Shown here: positions 1 to 4,982 of the stretch, in pieces
Numbering within the stretch: the stretch's first letter is position 1
How the letters are laid out: the number at the start of each line of letters is the position of its first letter
Assembly: GCA_051011595.1 (NCBI GenBank)
Contig: JBPCTQ010000082.1
Coordinates: 1-5,776 of the forward strand
Length of the DNA stretch: 5,776 nt
Source: JAOUEE01 sp051011595
Lineage (GTDB): Bacteria; Actinomycetota; Acidimicrobiia; Acidimicrobiales; SHLQ01
Direction of reading: 5' to 3'
The notes under the pieces: model-generated
The model's database searches: none
The model's input: only the letters and a program-made list of their open reading frames with translations
Told to the model about the DNA's origin: nothing
Translations under genes and position numbers: made by a program

Positions 1-761
1 ACCACCCGATCGACACCATCGTGGTTCCCGGCGGTGACGGCAGCCGCGACCCGCTGGTGGTGGAGCCGGTTTCGGCATGGTTGGCCGGCGCCGCCCACCG
101 AACCCGACGGGTGGCCACCGTGTGCAGTGGTGTGTTCTTCGCAGCCGAGGCCGGCCTGTGCGACGGGCGCCGGGTCACCACCCACTGGCAGCGAGCCGAG
201 GCGCTGGCTCGTGCCTACCCCCGCGTCGAGGTCGACGCCGATCCCATCTACATCCACGACGGCAACCTGTGGACCTCGGCCGGGGTCACCGCCGGCATCG
301 ACTTGTGCCTGGCCCTGGTGGCCGACGACTGTGGGCCCGAGGTGGCCCAGTGGGTGGCGCGCGTACTGGTGGTGCCGTTGCACCGGGCGGGCGGGCAGAC
401 CCAGTTCGCCGCACCGGTCTGGGCCGAACCGGCGGCGTCCGATCCCATCCGCGAGGCCTGCGGGCTGGTGCACGGCGACCCGGCGGCCGACCACTCGGTG
501 GCCCGTTTGGCCGATCGGGTGGGCCTTTCCGAACGCCACTTCACCCGCCGCTTCCGCGTCGAGGTGGGCCAGACCCCCGGACGGTACGTCGAAGCCATCC
601 GCATCGACGCCGCCCGCCAGCTGCTCGAGGTCGAGCCGGTGGGGCTCAGCGAGATCGCTCGGCGCTGCGGATTCGGCACCACCGAGACCCTGCGCCGCTC
701 GTTCCACCGTCGCCTGGGCGTGTCACCCGATCACTATCGCCGCCAATCTGTTCTCAACTAG
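1..761 (+). CDS. GlxA-family transcriptional regulator (DJ-1/PfpI-like domain + AraC HTH), 5' end missing
   Basis: The gene is open at the left edge; the reading frame is already coding from base 3, so the GTG at 21 is an internal Val and the true start lies upstream. 252 residues are visible. The first ~125 form the rest of a DJ-1/PfpI-like domain: a VVPGG loop at 7-11, a nucleophile-elbow-like VCSG with Cys at residue 41 (bases 123-125), then a TTHW segment and an SAGVTAGID segment. From about 145 to the end is an AraC DNA-binding domain with two helix-turn-helix units, near 165-188 (SVARLADRVGLSERHF) and 214-236 (GLSEIARRCGFGTTETL), ending in the usual GVSPDHYRR. This architecture is that of GlxA-type regulators, whose N-terminal domain is thought to sense a ligand rather than catalyse. 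The next gene starts 15 bases downstream and encodes a homologous single-domain protein, so that gene is the likely target and co-transcribed partner. The ligand is unknown. Family assignment is firm; the regulated genes are inference. Confidence 0.94.
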   Translation, partial: HPIDTIVVPGGDGSRDPLVVEPVSAWLAGAAHRTRRVATVCSGVFFAAEAGLCDGRRVTTHWQRAEALARAYPRVEVDADPIYIHDGNLWTSAGVTAGIDLCLALVADDCGPEVAQWVARVLVVPLHRAGGQTQFAAPVWAEPAASDPIREACGLVHGDPAADHSVARLADRVGLSERHFTRRFRVEVGQTPGRYVEAIRIDAARQLLEVEPVGLSEIARRCGFGTTETLRRSFHRRLGVSPDHYRRQSVLN

Positions 762-762
762 T

Positions 763-768
763 GGAGAG
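763..768 (+). promoter_or_regulatory. Ribosome binding site for the DJ-1/PfpI gene
   Basis: GGAGAG lies 8 bases before the ATG at 777 and directly after the TAG of the upstream regulator. It supports this start. It also indicates that the gene can be translated from a shared transcript without a promoter in the 15-base gap. Confidence 0.7.
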
Positions 769-776
769 TTCCCATC

Positions 777-1421
777 ATGCAGATCGCCATTGCCCTGTTC
801 CCCCAGGTCACCGTCCTCGATGCCATTGGCCCCTACGAGGTCCTGCAACGGCTGCCCGATGCCACCGTCGTCTTCGTCGGTGAGCAGAAGGGAGAGGTGC
901 GCAGCGACAACGGTTTCCTGGGGCTCACCATCGATGCCACCTACGACGAGGTGCCCTCGCCCGACGTGGTGGTGGTGCCCGGTGGCCAGGGCACCCGGCC
1001 GCTGATCGCCGACGACGACAACCCCATCATCAGCTGGATCCAGAAGGTGCACCCCACCACCCGGTTCACCACGTCCGTCTGCACCGGATCACTGGTGCTC
1101 GCCGCCGCCGAGCTGCTCGACGGCCTCACCGCGGCAACCCATTGGGGGGCCTACGACATCCTCGAGGACTACGGCGCCACCCCTACCGGCGAACGGGTCG
1201 TCGAACACCTCGACGAACACATCCTGACTGCCGCCGGTGTGTCGTCGGGCATCGACATGGCCCTGCGGCTCTCCGAACTGCTGGTCGACAAGACCGCGGC
1301 CGAGGCCATGCAGCTCATGATCGAATACGACCCCCAGCCCCCGTTCGACGCGGGCTCGGTCGACAAGGCCGGCGACGAGGTCATGACCCGGGCCATCGAA
1401 TACTTCGCCGACAAGAAGTAG
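777..1421 (+). CDS. DJ-1/PfpI family protein, isonitrile hydratase-like
   Basis: A 214-residue single-domain protein, about the normal length for this family. From memory it resembles Pseudomonas isonitrile (isocyanide) hydratase along its whole length. Shared features are an N-terminal ALFPQVTVLDAIGPYEVL segment with Asp15, VVPGGQGT at 66-73, the nucleophile elbow SVCTGSLVL with Cys102 followed by Thr103, an ATHW segment, a TAAGVSSGID segment, and a C-terminal EYDPQPPFDAGS block. In isocyanide hydratase the equivalent Asp, Cys and Thr are the active-site residues, and the enzyme adds water to an isonitrile to give an N-substituted formamide. All three are present, so an active cytoplasmic enzyme is likely. 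The exact substrate cannot be read from the sequence, and other DJ-1 superfamily activities remain possible. The adjacent GlxA-type regulator has a homologous domain and probably controls it. No signal peptide is visible. Confidence 0.92.
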   Translation: MQIAIALFPQVTVLDAIGPYEVLQRLPDATVVFVGEQKGEVRSDNGFLGLTIDATYDEVPSPDVVVVPGGQGTRPLIADDDNPIISWIQKVHPTTRFTTSVCTGSLVLAAAELLDGLTAATHWGAYDILEDYGATPTGERVVEHLDEHILTAAGVSSGIDMALRLSELLVDKTAAEAMQLMIEYDPQPPFDAGSVDKAGDEVMTRAIEYFADKK

Positions 1422-1422
1422 C

Positions 1423-1443
1423 CCCGCCTGCCCGGTCGGCGGG
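1423..1443 (+). terminator. Possible terminator hairpin after the DJ-1/PfpI gene
   Basis: CCCGCC at 1423-1428 pairs perfectly with GGCGGG at 1438-1443 around a 9-base loop, starting 2 bases after the TAG. There is no following T-run, so this is only a GC-only stem of the kind sometimes seen in actinobacteria. Such short stems also arise by chance in sequence this GC-rich. Confidence 0.3.
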
Positions 1444-1455
1444 TGGTCGCACCGG

Positions 1456-1461
1456 TACCGT
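1456..1461 (+). promoter_or_regulatory. Candidate -10 element for a leaderless lipoprotein mRNA
   Basis: TACCGT fits the actinobacterial TANNNT -10 pattern and ends 6 bases before the A of the ATG at 1468. That distance would place the transcription start at or next to the start codon. The start also lacks any purine-rich Shine-Dalgarno sequence, as expected for a leaderless transcript. No convincing -35 box is visible, so this rests on spacing and the -10 alone. Confidence 0.35.
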
Positions 1462-1467
1462 TCGAGC

Positions 1468-2556
1468 ATGGTGCGGTGGTCCTGCGGTCTGGTTCTGGTT
1501 CTGGCCGCAGCCTGCTCATCGGAGTCCACCTCGCCGCCCGATACGCGGTCGGTGCCGGTCGAGGCGAGTGTGCCGGCCACGGGTGGACCACCGCGGTCGA
1601 CACCGGTTGGCCGGATCGCCGGAGACCTCGAGACGGCGGGCCGAGTGGTGTTGGTCGACAAGGCGGCCCGGATCGTCGATCTCGAAACGGGCGAGGTGGC
1701 CGAGTTCGACGTGCCCGCCGAACCTCTGGAGTTCGAGCCGACGGTGCCCGTGGGCGACACGCTCCTCTACGCCAGTGGTCCCGACAGCGACGGTATGCCC
1801 GTCGCCGGGCAGGGTGTGGTCGTGGCCGTCGACACCAGCGAACCGTCCTTCGAGGTCACCGCTCAGGGTGATCTGGTTGCCCCCTCCTCGATCGAAGATC
1901 GGTTCTGGGTCGGGCAGGTCAGTGAGCCATCCGATGGTGCCGGTCCGCCGTCGTTTCGATGGATCGAACGAAGCCTCGATGGCACCACCCATCGAGCAGT
2001 GGAGACGACCGGGGCACCGCTCGGCGCCGAGGTGTACCGCGAGGGCGCGTCCTCGACCTGGCTGCTCACCGCCGACGCGGAACGGTACGTCGAGTACCCG
2101 GGCCTTGTGCCGGTTGCCCGTGTGGGCCACACGTTGCTGGCCGCCCGATGCCCGCCTGGCGGTGAGTTCTTCGCCTTTCCCAACGACGAGTGTTCGAAGG
2201 AATGGATCGACATCACCAGCGGTGAACCCGCACCTTCGCCGTTCCCCGACGGCGCGGTGGACGCCGCTCCCGACAACAGAATGGATCGAGTGGTCACCTC
2301 CGGCGACGATCGGTACATGGCGGTTGTCGACTACCTCGACGACTCCCACCGAACCGTTCTCGTCGATGTCGAGACCGGGGCCGAGATCACCACCGACTGC
2401 AGCGATCGAGCCTTTGCCTGGTCACCCGAGGAAGCGGTGTATGCCTGCGTGGGTTCGGTCGGGTTGGTGGTCCACCACACCGAGAGTGGTCAACGGGCCG
2501 AATACGGGTTGGGTGGTGGCGGATTCTTCCCTCGTCTGTTGTTCTTCGTCGACTGA
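1468..2556 (+). CDS. Putative secreted lipoprotein of unknown function
   Basis: I do not recognise the family. The 362-residue product starts with a short lipoprotein signal peptide: Arg3, a hydrophobic stretch GLVLVLAAA (7-15), then Cys16 followed by Ser-Ser-Glu-Ser. Ala at -3 is acceptable for a lipobox but not the most typical residue. A Ser/Pro/Thr-rich linker follows to about residue 45, as expected for a protein tethered to the outer face of the membrane. The rest reads as beta-rich, with repeated short strand-turn elements such as RIVDLETGEVAEF (about 65-77) and TVLVDVETGAEI further on, which suggests a propeller-like fold; this is inference. Two cysteine pairs, 228/242 and 311/327, could form disulfides outside the cell. 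The ATG at 1468 is chosen because the signal peptide begins there; it has no Shine-Dalgarno and may be leaderless. Neither neighbouring gene suggests a role. Confidence 0.85.
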   Translation: MVRWSCGLVLVLAAACSSESTSPPDTRSVPVEASVPATGGPPRSTPVGRIAGDLETAGRVVLVDKAARIVDLETGEVAEFDVPAEPLEFEPTVPVGDTLLYASGPDSDGMPVAGQGVVVAVDTSEPSFEVTAQGDLVAPSSIEDRFWVGQVSEPSDGAGPPSFRWIERSLDGTTHRAVETTGAPLGAEVYREGASSTWLLTADAERYVEYPGLVPVARVGHTLLAARCPPGGEFFAFPNDECSKEWIDITSGEPAPSPFPDGAVDAAPDNRMDRVVTSGDDRYMAVVDYLDDSHRTVLVDVETGAEITTDCSDRAFAWSPEEAVYACVGSVGLVVHHTESGQRAEYGLGGGGFFPRLLFFVD

Positions 2557-2576
2557 TCGACCGGGTTCGGCGCGTG

Positions 2577-2605
2577 TTGTCGTTGGCCCCCTCCACCGTT
2601 AGCGT
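2577..2605 (+). promoter_or_regulatory. Candidate promoter for the rplM-rpsI operon
   Basis: TTGTCG at 2577-2582 and TAGCGT at 2600-2605 are separated by exactly 17 bases, matching a housekeeping-sigma arrangement (-35 like TTGACA, -10 of the TANNNT type). Initiation would fall near 2611-2613, giving a leader of about 42 bases before the GTG of rplM. An alternative is TTGAGC at 2605-2610 with a weak TACCCC at 2629. A promoter is expected here because the upstream gene is functionally unrelated. Confidence 0.45.
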
Positions 2606-2633
2606 TGAGCGGTCGCCCTCGACGTCGATACCC

Positions 2634-2649
2634 CTGAGAACTCTGAGAA
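2634..2649 (+). repeat. Tandem CTGAGAA repeat in the rplM leader
   Basis: CTGAGAA occurs at 2634-2640 and again at 2643-2649, 9 bases apart, immediately before the GTG start of rplM. The second copy's GAGAAA, 3 bases from the start codon, is the only purine-rich stretch that could act as a ribosome binding site, and it is weak. Just upstream, TCGACGTCGA at 2619-2628 is a perfect 10-base palindrome. Function is unknown; both may be chance. Confidence 0.4.
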
Positions 2650-2653
2650 AACT

Positions 2654-3109
2654 GTGTCCACCTACACCCCCAAGACCGCCGAGATCGAACGTGCCTGGCA
2701 CGTTGTCGATGCCGAAGGCATGGTGCTCGGCCGCCTCTCCACCGAGGTCGCTCGAGTCCTGCGCGGGAAACACAAGCCCACCTTCGCCCCCCACGTCGAC
2801 ACCGGTGACCACGTGGTGATCATCAACGCCGACAAGGTCGTGCTCACCAGCGACAAGGCCGAGAAGAAGATCATGTACCGCCACTCCGGATACCCCGGTG
2901 GCATCAAGGCGCGGACCTACGCCGATCTTCTCGACGACAAGCCGGCCGAAGCCATTCGCTCCACCATCCGCGGCATGCTCCCCAAGACCCGCCTCGGCCG
3001 GGCTCAGCTCAAGAAGCTGAAGGTCTACGCCGGACCCAGCCATCCCCACGACGCGCAGCAGCCGACGCCGCTCGTCTTCGACCACGCCCGGTCCCGGGTC
3101 ACCGACTGA
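2654..3109 (+). CDS. rplM: 50S ribosomal protein L13
   Basis: A 151-residue protein matching bacterial L13 in length (usually about 140-150) and sequence. It has the typical opening STYTPKTAEIERAWHVVDA, then the conserved VLGRLSTEVARVLRGKHKP, GDHVVIINADKVVLTSDKA, YRHSGYPGG, AIRSTIRGMLPK and LKKLKVYAGPSHPHDAQQP segments. L13 binds 23S rRNA early in assembly of the large ribosomal subunit. The start is a GTG at 2654, which gives the normal N-terminus; no in-frame ATG lies close by, and the upstream ribosome binding site is poor. It is the first gene of the block, with its own candidate promoter, and its stop is followed 7 bases later by rpsI, the universal L13-S9 pairing. Confidence in identity is very high; the start is well supported by family comparison. 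Confidence 0.98.
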   Translation: MSTYTPKTAEIERAWHVVDAEGMVLGRLSTEVARVLRGKHKPTFAPHVDTGDHVVIINADKVVLTSDKAEKKIMYRHSGYPGGIKARTYADLLDDKPAEAIRSTIRGMLPKTRLGRAQLKKLKVYAGPSHPHDAQQPTPLVFDHARSRVTD

Positions 3110-3113
3110 GGAA
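3108..3113 (+). promoter_or_regulatory. Ribosome binding site for rpsI
   Basis: GAGGAA overlaps the rplM TGA stop and sits 3 bases before the ATG at 3117. The overlap makes translational coupling of L13 and S9 likely and fixes the rpsI start. Confidence 0.6.
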
Positions 3114-3116
3114 CCT

Positions 3117-3509
3117 ATGTCGCAACCGCTCACCTCTGCCACCGGCCGCCGCAAGCGGGCCATCGCCCGTGTTCGCGTGCGTCTCGGTGATGGCGCCATC
3201 ACGGTCAACGACAAGACCGCGGCCGACTACTTCCCGTCCGACACCCATCTCATGCACCTGGTCGAGCCGCTCAAGATCACCGAGACCGACCAGGCCTACG
3301 ACATCGATGTGTCGGTGCACGGTGGTGGCCCCACCGGCCAGGCCGGCGCCGTTCGTCTGGGAATCGCCCGAGCGTTGTGCGACCTCGATCCCGAGCTGCG
3401 AGAGCCGCTGAAGCGAGCCGGATTCCTCACTCGCGACGACCGCAAGAAGGAATCCAAGAAGTACGGCCTGAAGAAGGCCCGCAAGGCTCCGCAGTACTCC
3501 AAGCGCTGA
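3117..3509 (+). CDS. rpsI: 30S ribosomal protein S9
   Basis: A 130-residue protein of normal length for bacterial S9. It shows the opening TGRRKRAIARVRVRLGDGAITVN, the central VHGGGPTGQAGAVRLGIARAL segment, the GFLTRDDRKKESKKYGLKKARKAPQ segment, and the invariant C-terminus QYSKR. The C-terminal Lys-Arg tail reaches the decoding region and contacts P-site tRNA in the small subunit; the tail is intact here. It follows rplM after 7 bases with the ribosome binding site inside the rplM stop region, so the two are co-transcribed and probably translationally coupled. Its own stop codon lies inside a strong inverted repeat that separates it from glmM. Identity is certain from the conserved blocks. 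Confidence 0.98.
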   Translation: MSQPLTSATGRRKRAIARVRVRLGDGAITVNDKTAADYFPSDTHLMHLVEPLKITETDQAYDIDVSVHGGGPTGQAGAVRLGIARALCDLDPELREPLKRAGFLTRDDRKKESKKYGLKKARKAPQYSKR

Positions 3510-3526
3510 GTCGGCTCCGACTCAGC
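3505..3526 (+). terminator. Perfect inverted repeat over the rpsI stop codon
   Basis: GCTGAGTCGG (3505-3514) and CCGACTCAGC (3517-3526) are exact reverse complements separated only by CT. The RNA could form a stem of about 9 pairs with a 4-base loop. The TGA stop of rpsI (3507-3509) is inside the left arm. No T-run follows, so it may be a weak or partial terminator, or a 3'-end stabiliser or processing site that lets ribosomal mRNA exceed glmM mRNA. It is far longer and more exact than other stems in this window. Confidence 0.6.
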
Positions 3527-3546
3527 TAACGCCCAGCATCGCCGAT

Positions 3547-3553
3547 GGGGGAG
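3547..3553 (+). promoter_or_regulatory. Ribosome binding site that favours the second ATG of glmM
   Basis: GGGGGAG lies just before the ATG at 3557, with 3 bases between. The in-frame ATG at 3545 has no purine-rich site ahead of it, and this motif would fall inside its coding sequence. Together with the family's usual N-terminus this supports 3557. Confidence 0.55.
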
Positions 3554-3556
3554 TCG

Positions 3557-4882
3557 ATGCGAGGACCTCGTTTCGGAACCGATGGCGTGCGCGGCCGCGC
3601 CCACGTCGACATCACGCCGGCCTACGTCCGAGCGCTGGGCCGAGCCGCGGCCGCCGAGCTGGGTGACAGCTTCTACATCGGTCGTGATACCCGCGTGTCG
3701 GGCCCTGAATTCCAGGCCGCACTGGCCGCCGGTCTCGACGACGTCGGCGCCCGCAGCGTGTTGTTGGGGGTGGCGCCGACGCCGGCCGTCGCCAAGTTGT
3801 GTGCGCTCGACGATCGGCCCGGTGCGGTGATCTCCGCCTCCCACAACCCCTGGTCCGACAACGGCATCAAGCTCTTCGCGGCCGGCGGCCGCAAACTCGA
3901 CGACCGGGTGCAGGCCGAGATCCAGGCCCATCTCGACCACGACGAGCAACCAACCAGCGGGGGTGGCAGGGCGGCCGAGGACAGCGACGCCGATGCCTAC
4001 GTGCGGCGCTACATGGACGCCGTCGTCGGATCGGTGCGAGGCCGACGCTTCGACGGCCACGAAGTGGTCATCGACTGCGCCAACGGGGCCAGCGTGCGAA
4101 CCGCTCCCACCGTGTTTCAAGAGCTCGGGGTGGCCCTCGATGTGATGCACGCCGTTCCCGACGGTGAGAACATCAACGACCGGTGCGGGTCCAACCACCC
4201 CGAGTCGCTCCAGGCCCGCGTGATCGAGTCCGGGGCCGAGCTGGGATTCGCCTTCGACGGGGACGCCGACCGGGTGGTGGCCGTCGACCACACCGGTCGA
4301 CTCATCGACGGTGATCAGATCATCGCCATCTGCGCCATCGACCGGCAGGCCCGGTCGTTGCTGCCCGACGACACCGTGGTGGTCACCGTGATGACCAACC
4401 TCGGGTTCCGACTCGGGATGGCCGAACGATCGATCACCGTGGTCGACACCAGGGTCGGCGATCGATATGTGCTCGAAGCGCTCGACCGGGGCGGCTGGTC
4501 CCTCGGTGGCGAGCAGTCAGGACACGTGATCTTCGGTGATCTGGCCACGACTGGCGACGGGCTGTTGACTGCGGTGCAGCTGCTCGACGTGGTGCACCGC
4601 CGTGGGGTTCCGCTGGCCCAGCTGGCCGACGAGGCAATGCACCGACTCCCGCAGGTGCTCGAAAACGTGCGGGTCGACCGGGTCCCCGACGATCTGGCCT
4701 TCCTGGATGCCGCCGTGGCATCGGTCAACGCCGAGCTCGACGGTCGCGGGCGGGTGCTGGTCCGGCCATCGGGAACCGAGCCGCTCGTGCGGGTCATGGT
4801 CGAGGCCGAGGAAGCCGATCACGCCCAGGCATTGGCCGATCAGCTGGTCGAGGTGGTGCAGGCCAACGCCGGCCGGCGCTGA
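3557..4882 (+). CDS. glmM: Phosphoglucosamine mutase
   Basis: GlmM converts glucosamine-6-phosphate to glucosamine-1-phosphate, the second committed step toward UDP-GlcNAc for peptidoglycan. From ATG 3557 the protein has 441 residues, near the family norm of about 445. All four alpha-D-phosphohexomutase domain signatures are intact: FGTDGVRG at the N-terminus, the phosphoserine loop ISASHNP at 92-98 with catalytic Ser95, the magnesium loop DGDADR at 234-239 (Asp234, 236, 238), the sugar-binding GGEQSGH at 317-323, and the phosphate-binding RPSGTEP at 403-409. The start at 3557 gives MRGPRFGTDGVRG, matching the short leader usual in GlmM, and has a ribosome binding site; an ATG at 3545 would add four residues. 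It lies 47 bases after rpsI, behind the inverted repeat, and 100 bases before a glmS-like gene whose product supplies its substrate. It is cytoplasmic, and activation by phosphorylation of Ser95 is known for the family. Confidence 0.97.
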   Translation: MRGPRFGTDGVRGRAHVDITPAYVRALGRAAAAELGDSFYIGRDTRVSGPEFQAALAAGLDDVGARSVLLGVAPTPAVAKLCALDDRPGAVISASHNPWSDNGIKLFAAGGRKLDDRVQAEIQAHLDHDEQPTSGGGRAAEDSDADAYVRRYMDAVVGSVRGRRFDGHEVVIDCANGASVRTAPTVFQELGVALDVMHAVPDGENINDRCGSNHPESLQARVIESGAELGFAFDGDADRVVAVDHTGRLIDGDQIIAICAIDRQARSLLPDDTVVVTVMTNLGFRLGMAERSITVVDTRVGDRYVLEALDRGGWSLGGEQSGHVIFGDLATTGDGLLTAVQLLDVVHRRGVPLAQLADEAMHRLPQVLENVRVDRVPDDLAFLDAAVASVNAELDGRGRVLVRPSGTEPLVRVMVEAEEADHAQALADQLVEVVQANAGRR

Positions 4883-4944
4883 TGGTCGTGGGCGGTGCCG
4901 GCGGTTCGTCTTGGTGCCGCCACCGGCCGGCCCGACGGCTCTCG

Positions 4945-4973
4945 TAGACTGACTCCGTTCGGGCTCGAGGAGG
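4945..4973 (+). promoter_or_regulatory. Candidate -10 element and ribosome binding site for glmS
   Basis: The 100-base gap 4883-4982 holds TAGACT at 4945-4950, a TANNNT-type -10 candidate without a clear -35. It also holds a strong AGGAGG at 4968-4973, 9 bases before the ATG at 4983. The ribosome binding site is convincing and fixes the glmS start; the promoter is speculative. The first half of the gap (about 4891-4921) is GC-rich with several competing short stems and no clear terminator. Confidence 0.5.
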
Positions 4974-4982
4974 ATCTGGTTC

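Noticed and set aside
21..23. GTG at 21 as the start of the AraC-type regulator
   Set aside because: The frame is open and coding to the left edge, and starting here would cut the DJ-1/PfpI domain in the middle of a strand.
1142..2602. A 486-residue + strand frame overlapping the DJ-1/PfpI gene and the lipoprotein gene
   Set aside because: It is out of frame with both, Arg/Pro-rich, and lacks domains. The two shorter genes have clear family motifs or a signal peptide.
2387..3214. A 275-residue open frame on the - strand opposite the lipoprotein end and rplM
   Set aside because: It lies antisense to the certain rplM gene and has no recognisable domain. Long antisense frames are expected in GC-rich coding DNA.
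3296..4291. A 331-residue open frame on the - strand opposite rpsI and glmM
   Set aside because: It is a shadow of two firmly identified genes, with His/Val/Gly-rich composition typical of reverse-complement reading of GC-rich codons.
4867..4878. The perfect palindrome CGCCGGCCGGCG at the end of glmM
   Set aside because: It encodes the normal last residues of glmM, and short all-GC palindromes are common at this base composition. There is no T-run and no pairing beyond the 12 bases.
4891..4921. Possible hairpin GGCGGT with GCCGCC between glmM and glmS
   Set aside because: The stem needs a G-T pair and a 19-base loop, and several competing pairings exist. It is not distinct from background for GC-rich DNA.
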